A DNA stretch of 64,000 bases, taken from contig CAYJQH010000002.1 of assembly GCA_964372415.1 (NCBI GenBank), forward strand, positions 45,388 to 109,387. Direction: 5' to 3'. The notes beneath the pieces were generated by a model. That model was not told where the DNA came from. It saw only the letters and a program-made list of their open reading frames with translations, and ran no database searches. Origin of the DNA: JAGORL01 sp964372415. Lineage in GTDB: Bacteria > Patescibacteriota > Patescibacteriia > UBA9934. Positions 24,943-34,836 of this stretch are shown here, in pieces. A program made the position numbers and the translations under genes. How positions within the stretch are numbered: position 1 is the stretch's first letter; each line of letters opens with the position of its first letter.

Positions 24943-26345
24943 TGAAATAGTACTCGAATTTCGTGGAGATATGGTTCTGTTTCAAAAACCTCAAGTCCAG
25001 GCACTGAAATGATAAATTTATAACTTCCTTGCTCGCTAGCCAAATCCCATAAGCTCCAGGTGGCACTTGCTATTTGCCAACCATCACTCCTAAGCGACTC
25101 TTTAGGCAGACGCGCATAAATAGCCTCAGCCTCGAGGACTGCTAAATTAGTGAAAGCATTAATCGAGACTGGGTCGGGGTTAAAGAAGGCATCGGGCGAC
25201 AATGCGTACTTCCCCTCCCCCACGATCTTGACGTCACCAACGGGGCTTGAAGCTTGAACAACTCCCGGTTTGTGAATGGCCAGAGCGTACTTTTGCTTAA
25301 CCTCTTTGATGGCAAGTTGTTCCTGACCAAAACGTATGGTCTGCAGTCCTTCAGCATGGGCCGTCTCAACAGTTACCCGTTTGGCGTCAGTCACAAAATC
25401 CGTGGCTCTAGGTGCCACTAAAAAGCCTACGTCATCTCCAAGGTAGATTGAATTTTTGAACACAAAATAACTTTGGGCGGTTTCTATGGATCGCCACATG
25501 GTATCTGAGGTCCCGGACAACACAATCCGATACACGCCCTCTGACCAACCATGGCCGATTATTTCAAGCCTCGTTAGCGGTGATTGCTCCTGGTTAGTTG
25601 AGATATTTTCGTCGTCGGCAAAGGATAACGACTTCATGAGGTCACCGTTCTCATTAAAAACTTTGATAAAACCTTCATCACTACCGTAAGTTCGATTAAT
25701 ATCTACAAAAGATGCAACAAGCCTGAAGTTCTCATTTTTAATGTATGTTAGAGCTTCGTGCGGTCCACGCAAGGCCACGTTCCAGGAGTGGCAACTCGTT
25801 TGTCCGCAGGAGGCGTAATCGTCATCCCTGTAAGGTTGCGGATACGAAGCACGGTATGTGGCCACGTCAGCACGCAGTGGCAAACCGCCTGCAAGTTCAA
25901 TTCCAGAAACCGGTGAAATAAAAATTGAATTTCCGTTAGCCAATTCAGTCACTGGCCAAGTTACTTCCTCCAGTATGGAGTTATGCAAAGGCACAAAATC
26001 AAAAGCTTGAGCCGACAAATCTTTGAGCGCCCCAACTTCTATGATTGAAGCGCCTCGGTCGTCAAAAGCGAGTTCTACTGTTACCTCATCAAACTCGCCG
26101 TAGGGCGGGGTCACCGTGAAATATACCGGCTCGCCCGTTAAAGCCAAGTAGGCGCCGCGTTCGTCATGAAGAACGTCGCTTACCCGGTCGTCAGGGAGTG
26201 GCCGATTGATGTACGGCGAAATTTTTCCTGGACGATACGCCACTTCGCGCTCTCCGGAAGGTGATGTCCAGGACCAAAGCAAATACCCAGCCAAAACCGT
26301 GGGAGCAAAAATTATGAAGAGAGTTAGGAGACGTGACCAAAACAT
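24939..26345 (-). CDS. Membrane-anchored extracellular protein, unknown
   Basis: 468 aa from ATG 26345. N-terminal anchor MFWSRLLTLFIIFAPTVLAG, then a long extracellular beta-rich region (ITVTPPYGEFDEVTVELAFD-like strands, DYASCGQTSCHSW with two cysteines, SFVDINRTYGSDEGFIKVFN, VYRIVLSGTSDTMWRS). No catalytic motif found. It starts 1 nt after the stop of the membrane glycosyltransferase gene, which implies co-translation and a link to surface glycan handling. Confidence 0.65.
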   Translation of the reverse strand: MFWSRLLTLFIIFAPTVLAGYLLWSWTSPSGEREVAYRPGKISPYINRPLPDDRVSDVLHDERGAYLALTGEPVYFTVTPPYGEFDEVTVELAFDDRGASIIEVGALKDLSAQAFDFVPLHNSILEEVTWPVTELANGNSIFISPVSGIELAGGLPLRADVATYRASYPQPYRDDDYASCGQTSCHSWNVALRGPHEALTYIKNENFRLVASFVDINRTYGSDEGFIKVFNENGDLMKSLSFADDENISTNQEQSPLTRLEIIGHGWSEGVYRIVLSGTSDTMWRSIETAQSYFVFKNSIYLGDDVGFLVAPRATDFVTDAKRVTVETAHAEGLQTIRFGQEQLAIKEVKQKYALAIHKPGVVQASSPVGDVKIVGEGKYALSPDAFFNPDPVSINAFTNLAVLEAEAIYARLPKESLRSDGWQIASATWSLWDLASEQGSYKFIISVPGLEVFETEPYLHEIRVLFH

Positions 26346-26346
26346 A

Positions 26347-27876
26347 TTAATGTGCACGTAATCTGTACAAAGACTCTTCGTCAACGGTCAATACTTGTTC
26401 GATTAAGACTCCGTAATTAAGTAATTTAATCTCACGCAAATACGCAAAATCTTCTTCCGGTAGGGTTATGCCAAAGTAATAAAGCGGGGCGGTTTGATCG
26501 AGTTCGGACAAGGCATTATAAGTCTCTTCACTTCTAAGTGGCGTCACCACGCGACGATACGGAAAAAGATATTTATCAGCTCGATCAACAATAATAATCG
26601 CCTGCTCTTCGGTGTTCAGGAGAATAATTTCCCGTTTCTTAGCGAACGAATCTAGTGCGGCACGAGTTGGTACAAACCCGTCATGGCCAAAAAAGACTAG
26701 CTGCGCTGAGAGCGTAAAGCATAACCCAAGCACAGCTAGCGCTCCCCATTTATACTTTGACCACAAGACAGTCGTCGCCTGCGCGGCATAAAGAGAAGCC
26801 ACCACAAAAATCGGCAACCAGTACCTAACATGAGAGTTGGCTAGGCTCGCAATCGTTGGGTCGGGATTATCGACCGTGAGCCAACTACCGTACAGCACAA
26901 TGAGCCAAAGCGAAATTGCCGCCCCAAGTGCTATAGCCACTTGCCATCGACGGTCGCTTAGCTCACGAGTCAGTATAACCATGACGAGACCCAAAATGGC
27001 GGGTATTGTCATCCACGGATAAAGGCCAAAAACATAGTCACGAAGGTTCTTAAGGATGTTCATCTCATGGAAACCAAACGGCAGAACGAGCGACCAGGGA
27101 CTGGATTCTGCAAGCGAAGTCTCAAGCGCGCCTCCCGTAATTTCATATGCATAATGCGCAGTGTAGCCAGTCGTAAATAAACTGCCAAAAGTTGCTTGTT
27201 GAGTAACTAGCATGAGTATGATTGGAGGTAAAATTCCAAAAACAATCGGTAGAACCCGTGTTCGTGTTACGAGCGCAAGTGTAATGGCGCTAGGCACAAG
27301 CCACCACGCTTCAACCGGTCTTATAAAAAGCGCCATGCCAAGGCAGAGACCGCTCGCAACTAGCCAACGTTGTCCTTTGCTACCGAACCATAAAGCAAAA
27401 ACAATAAAAGCTAAAAACGCTACATTGTGCATCATGACTCGTCCGGTGTAGTACCAAAAGGCGGGGTGGATAGCCAAAAAAAACGCCGCCAAATTTGCTA
27501 GAAGTTGATTGCTGAAAACTTTCTGAATAAAATCTCGCCAGGCGAAAATAGCCAAAATCGCAAGCAGCGGTGTCACGATGAACATGCTGTAGGAACCAAA
27601 AATGGCTGCGACGGTTCCGGTCAAGACCAAAAAACCCAAAAAACCACCCGGGACGATACTGGCTCCAAAACCAAGAGCGCTCCTAGGATGTAACAGTCCA
27701 GCGAAGTTTTCATTAAGCGGCTCAGGAATAACTAAGGAACCGGTTTTGGCCAAAGTGCGAGCAAACACAAAAGCGGCGTTTTCGTCGGGTGAGACGAAAA
27801 CGTCACCTTTAACCAACCAAAACAAGGTCAATCCGTAAAAGACAAGGAGACAGGCAACAATTATCTTTTTAGCCAT
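26347..27876 (-). CDS. GT-C-fold membrane glycosyltransferase (PMT/ArnT-like)
   Basis: 509 aa with about ten membrane helices. The first extracellular loop carries the acidic pair in VFVSPDENAAFVFARTLAKT, the position of the catalytic Asp/Glu in GT-C enzymes; a second landmark is MALFIRPVEAWWLVP. The C-terminal 120 residues are soluble (KKREIILLNTEEQAIIIVDR). Such enzymes move sugars from polyprenyl-phosphate carriers to exported acceptors. Acceptor unknown. It precedes the anchored 468-aa protein by 1 nt and follows pgsA by 4 nt. Confidence 0.72.
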   Translation of the reverse strand: MAKKIIVACLLVFYGLTLFWLVKGDVFVSPDENAAFVFARTLAKTGSLVIPEPLNENFAGLLHPRSALGFGASIVPGGFLGFLVLTGTVAAIFGSYSMFIVTPLLAILAIFAWRDFIQKVFSNQLLANLAAFFLAIHPAFWYYTGRVMMHNVAFLAFIVFALWFGSKGQRWLVASGLCLGMALFIRPVEAWWLVPSAITLALVTRTRVLPIVFGILPPIILMLVTQQATFGSLFTTGYTAHYAYEITGGALETSLAESSPWSLVLPFGFHEMNILKNLRDYVFGLYPWMTIPAILGLVMVILTRELSDRRWQVAIALGAAISLWLIVLYGSWLTVDNPDPTIASLANSHVRYWLPIFVVASLYAAQATTVLWSKYKWGALAVLGLCFTLSAQLVFFGHDGFVPTRAALDSFAKKREIILLNTEEQAIIIVDRADKYLFPYRRVVTPLRSEETYNALSELDQTAPLYYFGITLPEEDFAYLREIKLLNYGVLIEQVLTVDEESLYRLRAH

Positions 27877-27880
27877 AACC

Positions 27881-28465
27881 CTATAACGAATACGTCATTA
27901 CCGCGACGAGCGCAAATACCAAGGACACCGCAAGAATTCCTTCACCAAAAATTATGAGTTCAGGCAGCCCGAGGGCTAAGCCAAGTAGTAAACAAGTAAA
28001 TGAAGTGAATTGCAGGAACATTTTTAACTTACCCCATACGTTGGCCATCATGACCGTGCCTACATAACGAGTCGACGCCCAACGCAGTGAAGGCAGGATA
28101 TCCAAAACGATGGCGCTAAAAATAATTATTGGATGGTAATACAGAAGTCCAAGAAGTATCGCAATAGAACCAATAAGCAATTTGTCGGCGATTGGATCAA
28201 AAAAAATGCCCCACGGAGTGATTTTGTTGCGTACCCTGGCGAGAGAGCCGTCAATAGCGTCGGTGAAGGCCGTAAAAATAAAAAGTGGCACACCGTAAAG
28301 ATAGTTCTCAACAAACAAAAGCCAAAGCACGAGCGGGGTCAACAAAAAACGCAGAGCCGTTACATGGTTGGGCTGCACCGCCTCCGGGATAAATGGCAAA
28401 ACAATAAGCCGCATGATACGGTCATGCGGAAGTAATTTGGAAGACCGGGTATTTTCTTTCTGCAT
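27881..28465 (-). CDS. CDP-alcohol phosphatidyltransferase (PgsA-like)
   Basis: 194 aa, about five membrane helices. The CDP-alcohol phosphotransferase signature DG-x2-AR-x8-G-x3-D-x3-D is present as DGSLARVRNKITPWG then IFFDPIADK. Catalyses transfer of a phosphatidyl group from CDP-diacylglycerol, probably to glycerol-3-phosphate. TGC-TAGAAT lies 6 nt before the ATG, so the mRNA looks leaderless. Divergent from the 618-aa membrane protein. Confidence 0.85.
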   Translation of the reverse strand: MQKENTRSSKLLPHDRIMRLIVLPFIPEAVQPNHVTALRFLLTPLVLWLLFVENYLYGVPLFIFTAFTDAIDGSLARVRNKITPWGIFFDPIADKLLIGSIAILLGLLYYHPIIIFSAIVLDILPSLRWASTRYVGTVMMANVWGKLKMFLQFTSFTCLLLGLALGLPELIIFGEGILAVSLVFALVAVMTYSL

Positions 28466-28498
28466 GCTATCATTCTAGCAAATCTTGGCGCAAAATAC

Positions 28499-30355
28499 AT
28501 GATTGCCCGTACCGTCAGTCTGTTTCTGGCTCTGGTTAGCCTCATCGGCTGCGCTTTTTATTATACGTCTAAACTCACCACGCCGATACTTGTCATAACG
28601 CTTCTCCTTGCCCTGCTCGTCACCTTACTTATTACCCTTAAAAAACCTGGACTTAAAGTAACACCCTTAAAATTACGACTAACCACTCTTGAGGGAATTA
28701 TTGGCGCCAGCGGTCTGTTTTGTCTTATCTTGTGGTGGCTGCAAATTTTTCCGTTGCGTGAAGCTTTCCTTAACCAAGCCCACCGCACCCTCTGGGATGT
28801 AGTCAACCCGGAATATCTTTTTCTTATTGCTCTTGCCTGGTGGTGCGTTTTACTTCTCGCCTACCGCGCCTCATGGCTCGCTTGGCCGCTTGCCAGTCTT
28901 ACGCTTTTTAGCGGCGTTGCTCTGGCCGCCTCGCTCTTTCCGCTAGGTTTTGGCTTTGACCCATTCATTCATCGAGCAACCATTGAACACCTTGCAAATT
29001 TTGGAACGATCACTCCTAAACCGCTTTATTACATTGGGCAATACGTGCTTGAACTCATTGCCGTCAAGCTCTTTTTTATACCCCTTAACGTGGTTGATAG
29101 TCTGCTCGTTCCAGTGCTGTTTTCGGTTCTCGTTCCACTTTTTCTTATTGGGCAACGTCAACCGATTGTCTTAGCCACACTTGTCTTAATACCTCTTGGA
29201 ATCTTTGTCCAAACCACCCCCATGGCTTTGGCGCTTCTTTGGACCTTATTAACAGTACTTGCACCGCGAGAGCCTAAGTATCTGCCAGCTATTTTGTCAC
29301 TCGCCGCGCTCCTCACTCATCCGCTTACTGGCATACCCGCTGTTATTTACGTGGTCTTACTCACGGGTGATGAGTTTATTACCCACCGTTATCTTCGTCA
29401 GGCATTTCGGGCTGTAATTTTTACAGTGTCTAGCTTAGCTATTCCTCTGGCCTTTGTAATTCAAGCAAAAATTTCTGGTTTAGCTTTAAACTTCGATTTT
29501 GGGCATTTGTTCGCCTGGACTGAATTGCCGCTAACGAGTTTTATAGGCACGCACTGGCAAGTCTTTGGCGACCTCGCCTACACTTTCATAAAAAACTCCC
29601 AGATATTCTTGGTTATCTTAGCAATACTTACTCTCGTTATGGTTCCGGCTAGCCGCCGCCTGGCTACGCCCAATATTCTCATCGCTGCCTCGCTCCTCGT
29701 AAGTTTTATTGTGCTCAGTCTGGGCTTTGATTTCAGGTTTCTTATTTCTTATGAACGAACAGATTTTGCCTTACGACTCCTAGGCATCACGCTCCTTTTT
29801 TTGATCCCCATACTTCGTGATGGTGTGGTCGCCTTATTTGATCGAGTAAAACCCTTTCCGGCTCTGACCTTGGGAATTGTAGGACTAAGTACCATGATGT
29901 TCGCCGCCTTCACTTATGGCGCCTATCCGAGGCACGATAACTACGCCCGTTCAGCCGGCTTCAATGTAACAACACTCGACTTAGCCACCGTTCACGCTAT
30001 AGACAATTACCAAACGGGAGAGGAATATGCAGTCCTTGCGGATCAGGCACTATCAGCGGCGGCGATTAGAGAATTCGGTTTTGTTAAATATTATCCCGGC
30101 GATATCTTTTACTATCCTGTACCAACCGGTGGGCCACTTTACGCTATCTACCTTGATCTTGTAGAAAACGGACCTGAACTACAAAAAATTGAACAAGCCA
30201 TGGAACTTACTGGCGTTGATCTAGTGTTCTTTGCCATTCATGGATATTGGTGGCAAGCTGACCGTCTAATTGAAAACACTAAACCTCTGGCTCGTGACTG
30301 GTTTGCTTTTGGCCAAGGCGAGCAAGGCATCACGATTTTTGTTTTCTCACGCTAA
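28499..30355 (+). CDS. Large polytopic membrane protein (possible GT-C glycosyltransferase)
   Basis: 618 aa with about twelve hydrophobic segments in the first 480 residues and a soluble C-terminal domain (TVHAIDNYQTGEEYAVLADQ onward). The loop FGFDPFIHRATIEHLANFGT has the Asp position seen in some GT-C enzymes, and the C-terminal domain with IYLDLVENGPELQKIEQAME resembles oligosaccharyltransferase-like tails. No firm family. Convergent with the GT4 gene, whose stop it overlaps by 9 nt. Likely part of the surface glycan machinery given its surroundings. Confidence 0.6.
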   Translation: MIARTVSLFLALVSLIGCAFYYTSKLTTPILVITLLLALLVTLLITLKKPGLKVTPLKLRLTTLEGIIGASGLFCLILWWLQIFPLREAFLNQAHRTLWDVVNPEYLFLIALAWWCVLLLAYRASWLAWPLASLTLFSGVALAASLFPLGFGFDPFIHRATIEHLANFGTITPKPLYYIGQYVLELIAVKLFFIPLNVVDSLLVPVLFSVLVPLFLIGQRQPIVLATLVLIPLGIFVQTTPMALALLWTLLTVLAPREPKYLPAILSLAALLTHPLTGIPAVIYVVLLTGDEFITHRYLRQAFRAVIFTVSSLAIPLAFVIQAKISGLALNFDFGHLFAWTELPLTSFIGTHWQVFGDLAYTFIKNSQIFLVILAILTLVMVPASRRLATPNILIAASLLVSFIVLSLGFDFRFLISYERTDFALRLLGITLLFLIPILRDGVVALFDRVKPFPALTLGIVGLSTMMFAAFTYGAYPRHDNYARSAGFNVTTLDLATVHAIDNYQTGEEYAVLADQALSAAAIREFGFVKYYPGDIFYYPVPTGGPLYAIYLDLVENGPELQKIEQAMELTGVDLVFFAIHGYWWQADRLIENTKPLARDWFAFGQGEQGITIFVFSR

Positions 30356-31570
30356 GCGGCGCTCCCGTTTTTTTTGAACCTGCTTAACAATCAACTGTAA
30401 AAAGGTATCGGTGTAATTGGGAAGGGCGTAAGGAATCACACTTTTAGCTATCTCCTCCGTATTTTTAAGATACTCCTCTTTTTTTTGATTTATCACCTGG
30501 GCTGCACGTAAAAAATCCTCTTTGTTGCCGGGGGTAAAAAGCTCACCGGTTTTCCCTTCAGTCACGAGCTCGCCAACGCCGCCAATCCGCGAGGCCAAAA
30601 CCGGCACACCGGCGCTAAGCGATTCGTAAATAACTGTAGGCGAATTCTCGTAGCACAAAGACGGCACAACTGTGGCGTGAACAATGGCAAAAAGTTTTTG
30701 AATCTCTTGAGACGTCATGTAACCTAAAAATCTTATCCGGTGATCTTTTGCTGCATATTCTTCCACAGTGCTTCTAAGCGGTCCATCGCCAATAATAAGT
30801 AACGTCGTATCTTGCGGCAATTGGGAAAACATTTCCAAAAGAAACATTACACCTTTGTGAGTCGCCAATTGACCGGCAAATAAGAGTCGCAAGCCACTCG
30901 CCCGGCTCAAGTCGCGTTGCACCATGCTGTAACTTGGTCCTGGATTCCTAAGTACTATCGTTTCACTCTCTTCAAAAAAGCCGTAATTCAGATACATGGT
31001 GCGTAAGTATTCTGAAGGCGAAATGACTAGTTCTGGCCTGCCCATAGCTCGCCGACACAAGGCCCGGTAGACGGCATAAAAGGGCCACACATACCAAGGC
31101 AGCCGCTCACGGCCAAACATCAAAAGACCCGAGGGAAAAAGTAGCTGAACGTCGTGCAAAACATGAATGTGTGGAATATTTTCCCTCTGAATAATGAGCG
31201 GAACGTTTATCCCAAGACCCTTGAGGTTGTGAGTGATTACGATGTCAGGTGATTCCTGACGCAAGATTTGCTTAATTATCCCACTGCTTCGCAAGCTTAA
31301 GGTGTCAATCACGTGCCACAACAATCTTAGCCACTTGGGATATTTGTAATCATGCGAAGTAAAGTAAATATTGGTTGGAAAAAACCTGTAAATACGTTCC
31401 GAGCTCGCATCGTCCATAGTGAAACGTTCAACCGAACCTCTGGGCTGACCAGTGATAACAAAAACATCGTGCCCGCGAGCGACTAATTCCTCTACGGTGC
31501 GAACTATAACGTTTTCTGCGCCGCCGCGAGCGTAAGGCGGATAAAGATTTGTGATTATGCCAATTTTCAT
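30347..31570 (-). CDS. GT4-family glycosyltransferase
   Basis: 407 aa GT-B fold. N-terminal MKIGIITNLYPPYARGGAEN, linker with LLFAGQLATHKGVMFLLEMF, and the C-terminal donor site ATVVPSLCYENSPTVIYESL followed by GVPVLASRIGGVGELV with the E-x7-E pair. Uses an activated sugar nucleotide; donor unknown. Last of five coupled glycosyltransferase-related genes (34735 down to 30347), overlapping the preceding GT4 gene by 4 nt. Confidence 0.9.
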   Translation of the reverse strand: MKIGIITNLYPPYARGGAENVIVRTVEELVARGHDVFVITGQPRGSVERFTMDDASSERIYRFFPTNIYFTSHDYKYPKWLRLLWHVIDTLSLRSSGIIKQILRQESPDIVITHNLKGLGINVPLIIQRENIPHIHVLHDVQLLFPSGLLMFGRERLPWYVWPFYAVYRALCRRAMGRPELVISPSEYLRTMYLNYGFFEESETIVLRNPGPSYSMVQRDLSRASGLRLLFAGQLATHKGVMFLLEMFSQLPQDTTLLIIGDGPLRSTVEEYAAKDHRIRFLGYMTSQEIQKLFAIVHATVVPSLCYENSPTVIYESLSAGVPVLASRIGGVGELVTEGKTGELFTPGNKEDFLRAAQVINQKKEEYLKNTEEIAKSVIPYALPNYTDTFLQLIVKQVQKKRERRLA

Positions 31571-32637
31571 ACCGTCCGCAATGAGTTGTACAAAGGCAAC
31601 AAATTTTCTGCAAGCTTCTCCCGACTATAAAGCACTAATGTTCTATCTCTTGCAGCCTGACCAAGACGTGCACACAAAACTTCATCTTCAAGTAATCTTT
31701 TAAGCGCGCCAGCGAGCGCATCAGGGTCTTTTGGCGGCACCACCAAGCCTGTTTCTTCTGGCACAACTACCGTGCGCACCCCCGGCAAGTCAACCACAAT
31801 CGAGGGCACGCCGCTTGCTGCGGCCTCAAGGGTAACTAAGCCGAAGGCTTCGTTCATCGCTACCGAGGGCAAAACGTGCACCTGAGCTTCGCGAACAATT
31901 GATGGCAAATCGCGATCACTGATATTGCCCAAAAATCTAACCCGGTCGCTAATGCCGAGAGTCATGGCCAACTGCTCATACACTGGTCTTAGATCGCCCT
32001 CGCCAACAATAACCAGGTTCCAAGGCACGCTTGATGACAGCTGCCACATTGATTGCAGGAGCACGTCAACCCCCTTAAAATCATGAGCCGTATCTAAGCC
32101 GCCAATAAACAAGACGATTCGCTTGTCTAAGGGTATTTGAAAACGCTCCCTAATTTTTAAGTCACGTCCTGGAAAAAAACGAGCGACCTCAACGCTGAGC
32201 GGCCGTTCAACCATTCTGGGGTGACGAAGGCCAATGGCTCTGGCGTAATCAAACGAACTCACCAAGATCATTTTTGCTAGACGTAAAATTATCGGTTCCA
32301 AAAAAATTCGGTGCAGATGAAAAATAATTCCCCGGTAATCTTTAGCGCTAGGCGCCATGTGATAAGTAACAATAAGTGGCGTGTGAAAAAAAAGACTGGC
32401 TAGTGCCGCAAAAATGTCGCTCCCGTAGAACGGATAGTGAAGATGAATAAAATCAAAACCTCTTAACTGCCAAAGTAACTGCGGCATGACGGCCGCGTTA
32501 CCAAAATTTCGTTTTTTGGGAACAATAACCGAGACCTCAAGGCCAGAAGCGCGTAAAGCCTCAACGTCAGCTGCCGCCACTGCCCCCATACCGCCACGGT
32601 ATGGTGGATAAACAGGCGTGATTATTGCTACCCGCAT
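31567..32637 (-). CDS. GT4-family glycosyltransferase
   Basis: 356 aa from ATG 32637, where the family N-terminus MRVAIITPVYPPYRGGMGAV begins. DIFAALASLFFHTPLIVTYH, FIGGLDTAHDFKGVDVLLQS and VHVLPSVAMNEAFGLVTLEA then ASGVPSIVVDLPGVR are standard GT4 landmarks. Starts 1 nt after the GT2 gene stop. Confidence 0.9.
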   Translation of the reverse strand: MRVAIITPVYPPYRGGMGAVAAADVEALRASGLEVSVIVPKKRNFGNAAVMPQLLWQLRGFDFIHLHYPFYGSDIFAALASLFFHTPLIVTYHMAPSAKDYRGIIFHLHRIFLEPIILRLAKMILVSSFDYARAIGLRHPRMVERPLSVEVARFFPGRDLKIRERFQIPLDKRIVLFIGGLDTAHDFKGVDVLLQSMWQLSSSVPWNLVIVGEGDLRPVYEQLAMTLGISDRVRFLGNISDRDLPSIVREAQVHVLPSVAMNEAFGLVTLEAAASGVPSIVVDLPGVRTVVVPEETGLVVPPKDPDALAGALKRLLEDEVLCARLGQAARDRTLVLYSREKLAENLLPLYNSLRTV

Positions 32638-32638
32638 A

Positions 32639-33718
32639 TTACCAGCGTACTCCGGCTCGCAGGACTTTGAACAGTCTGTCCATGAGCGGATTAGCAAACT
32701 TTTGCAACAAACTGTTCTCTGTCTCTTGATACTCTATACGGCCGGTGAAAAATCGTAATAGTTCTTGGTCAGAAATTTTCCGCAACTTCTGTACTCGACA
32801 ACGCATAGCGCATAGCAGGTTCCAGCTAGAGGGCTTAAACCATTGTGCACTAGCCCAGACTTTTGCCCTAAACCAACCGCCCCGTATAGCCATAAGCCAT
32901 GAACCGCAATTAATGGCTAAGATGAGTGGGGCAAAAATTATTAAGGTGCGGTAACGAAAATACGACAAGATCACAATCATCCGATACAGTTCCATCCAGG
33001 CAAACTTTTTTGGATTACGCGAAAAGTGATAATCATGAAAGGCAGAGGCCTGAGTCGCTAGAAGGTTCTTATAACCGGCAAGCCTAAGCCTTAGCCCTAG
33101 CTCAAGATCTTCGTGATACATAAAAAATCCTTCCTCTAAAAGTCCCACTTCACGAAGAGCCGCAGCCCTATACAATACCGCGGCGCCGCTTGCATAGGTG
33201 ATCTCTTCCCCATCCTTAACTGCCACCTCGCTCATGAGGCGGCCATTATCACGAGCGTAACCGTAGCCAGCAATGTGTACCATGCCACCTGACACATTAA
33301 CCTTTTCTGGCTGGGGCCAATAACGAATCAAGCATTGAACCGAACCTACCCGCGGATCATGTTGAGCAAGTTCCACGAGCTTGGTTATTGACTCGGGAGC
33401 TAAGCGCAGATCTCCGTTGTGCAAAAAAACATAGTCGAATTCCTGATTAAGCGCCCAGCGTATGCCAAGATTATTACCCTTGCCAAAACCATGATTTATT
33501 CCGTCATTTAACAATTTAATTTCAGGCAAATCTTTGCCGCTACGTGGTATAACATCTCTTTCTATGACTTCAACCACGTTGTCACTAGAACCATTTGGTA
33601 TAAAAATCAAGGTCAAACAATCCTTAGGGTATTGAAGTTTGGCGATAGCAGCGACAACCTCCGGCACGTACTGCACTGTGCCGTGGCAAATATAAATAAT
33701 AGCAACCCGCGGCATCAT
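32639..33718 (-). CDS. GT2-family glycosyltransferase with C-terminal membrane part
   Basis: 359 aa. GT-A domain with IIYICHGTVQYVPEVVAAIA, DYVFLHNGDLRL (DxD-like NGD), SGAAVLYRAAALREVGLLEEGFFMYHED (rhamnosyltransferase-type ED). One C-terminal hydrophobic segment around FAPLILAINCGSWLMAI. Resembles rhamnosyl- and related transferases, which fits the rfb genes nearby. Overlaps the DUF2304 gene by 4 nt. Confidence 0.88.
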   Translation of the reverse strand: MMPRVAIIYICHGTVQYVPEVVAAIAKLQYPKDCLTLIFIPNGSSDNVVEVIERDVIPRSGKDLPEIKLLNDGINHGFGKGNNLGIRWALNQEFDYVFLHNGDLRLAPESITKLVELAQHDPRVGSVQCLIRYWPQPEKVNVSGGMVHIAGYGYARDNGRLMSEVAVKDGEEITYASGAAVLYRAAALREVGLLEEGFFMYHEDLELGLRLRLAGYKNLLATQASAFHDYHFSRNPKKFAWMELYRMIVILSYFRYRTLIIFAPLILAINCGSWLMAIRGGWFRAKVWASAQWFKPSSWNLLCAMRCRVQKLRKISDQELLRFFTGRIEYQETENSLLQKFANPLMDRLFKVLRAGVRW

Positions 33719-34056
33719 ACCTTTTTAAGCTCTTTCTCCCCTTCCAAAATCGCCAGGTGACTAACCAAATCGGTTAGTTCGCGTTGCAGTTGATGCTGCC
33801 TAATAAGCACGCGGTGATATGACCAAATGAGACCCAAAATTGCGAGGTATATCAACAGATCAGCGCCCCGTCCTACACCCACAAAGCGAGCCAAGATATC
33901 GGTCCACTCAGGCACGACCGCCACCACAATCACGAGCGTCCAGACAATCATCATGAGGGCCAGCCAATATTTAGACACCTGTCTTGCGCTGTATTGCGAG
34001 ACGGTGCGGCCAATAGCCAATAGGGAAAAGAGAACTAAAAAAATCTTAAACACCAT
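33715..34056 (-). CDS. DUF2304 small membrane protein
   Basis: 113 aa, three hydrophobic segments (KIFLVLFSLLAIG; WLALMMIVWTLVIVVAVVPEW; LLIYLAILGLIWSYHRVLIR) and a coiled C-terminus. This topology next to a dolichyl-phosphate-mannose-synthase-like GT2 is the usual DUF2304 setting. ATG 34056 is preferred because it sits 1 nt after the GT2 stop, as elsewhere in this operon. Presumably holds the GT2 enzyme at the membrane. Confidence 0.75.
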   Translation of the reverse strand: MVFKIFLVLFSLLAIGRTVSQYSARQVSKYWLALMMIVWTLVIVVAVVPEWTDILARFVGVGRGADLLIYLAILGLIWSYHRVLIRQHQLQRELTDLVSHLAILEGEKELKKV

Positions 34057-34057
34057 A

Positions 34058-34735
34058 TTAGCCAACAATGCGCTTTTTTAGCATATCAAACACGCTCAAC
34101 ATTGCTTTAAGCGTAGTTTGGCCCTTCGCGAGCGAAGTAATTGAGTAACGAATAGTTACCGGCACCTCCACGTAACGTAACCTTTTTGCCACGATGAGAT
34201 CCAAAATTTCTGAAGCGTGAGCCATGCGGTCGAGAGTAATTTCAATCTCCTGCGCTGCCTTACGAGATAAGGCACGAAAACCGTTGTGACTATCGGTTAC
34301 CCGAATGCCTGAAAAAAACATGGTAAACAGTGTGCCAACTTTAAGCATGAGGCGTCTAAACCACGGCATGTTAATCGCTTCTTTACCTAAAAATCGCGAG
34401 CCTAAAACCACGTCCGCACGTCCCATGATGATTGGCTCAAGGAGCGTTGGTATCTCCTGTCCCTCCATTTGGCCGTCGGCGTCAAAATGAACAATGATCT
34501 CAGCGTCTAAATTTTTGAGGGCAAAAATCTTGCCGGTCTCGAGCGCCGCGCCTTGTCCACGATTAATTATGTGACGCAGTACCATAGCCCCAGCCTGGCG
34601 CGCTGCGTCACTTGTTGCATCAAGACTGCCGTCATCAACGACTACCACATGATTAACAAAAAGTTTGGCGTCAGCCACCGCTTTCGCTACTCTAGATGCT
34701 TCATTGTACGCGGCTATGATCGCAACTGATCGCAT
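34058..34735 (-). CDS. GT2 polyprenyl-phosphate glycosyltransferase (DPM1-like)
   Basis: 225 aa from ATG 34735. VAIIAAYNEASRVAKAVADA, VVVVDDGSLDATSDAARQAG, RGQGAALETGKIFAL and the metal site IIVHFDADGQM are typical of dolichyl-phosphate mannose synthases; no membrane helices of its own. Makes a lipid-linked sugar for the membrane GT-C enzymes, such as those at 26347 and perhaps 28499. First gene of the run 34735-30347; upstream region is a TCTAGACTC-type inverted repeat. Confidence 0.9.
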   Translation of the reverse strand: MRSVAIIAAYNEASRVAKAVADAKLFVNHVVVVDDGSLDATSDAARQAGAMVLRHIINRGQGAALETGKIFALKNLDAEIIVHFDADGQMEGQEIPTLLEPIIMGRADVVLGSRFLGKEAINMPWFRRLMLKVGTLFTMFFSGIRVTDSHNGFRALSRKAAQEIEITLDRMAHASEILDLIVAKRLRYVEVPVTIRYSITSLAKGQTTLKAMLSVFDMLKKRIVG

Positions 34736-34737
34736 AA

Positions 34738-34816
34738 AATAAGACCCGAGACTCAAGACTCAAGTTGGCACAACTGGCCATTTTTACCACTTGGGTCTTG
34801 GGTCTGGGGTCTCAAA
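34738..34816. repeat. Inverted repeat of the GACTCAAGACTC family
   Basis: GACCCGAGACTCAAGACTCA on the left faces TTGGGTCTTGGGTCTGGGGT on the right across a 25-nt loop, between the epimerase and the GT2 gene. Confidence 0.65.
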
Positions 34817-34836
34817 TACTGTACTTTCGTACCCTT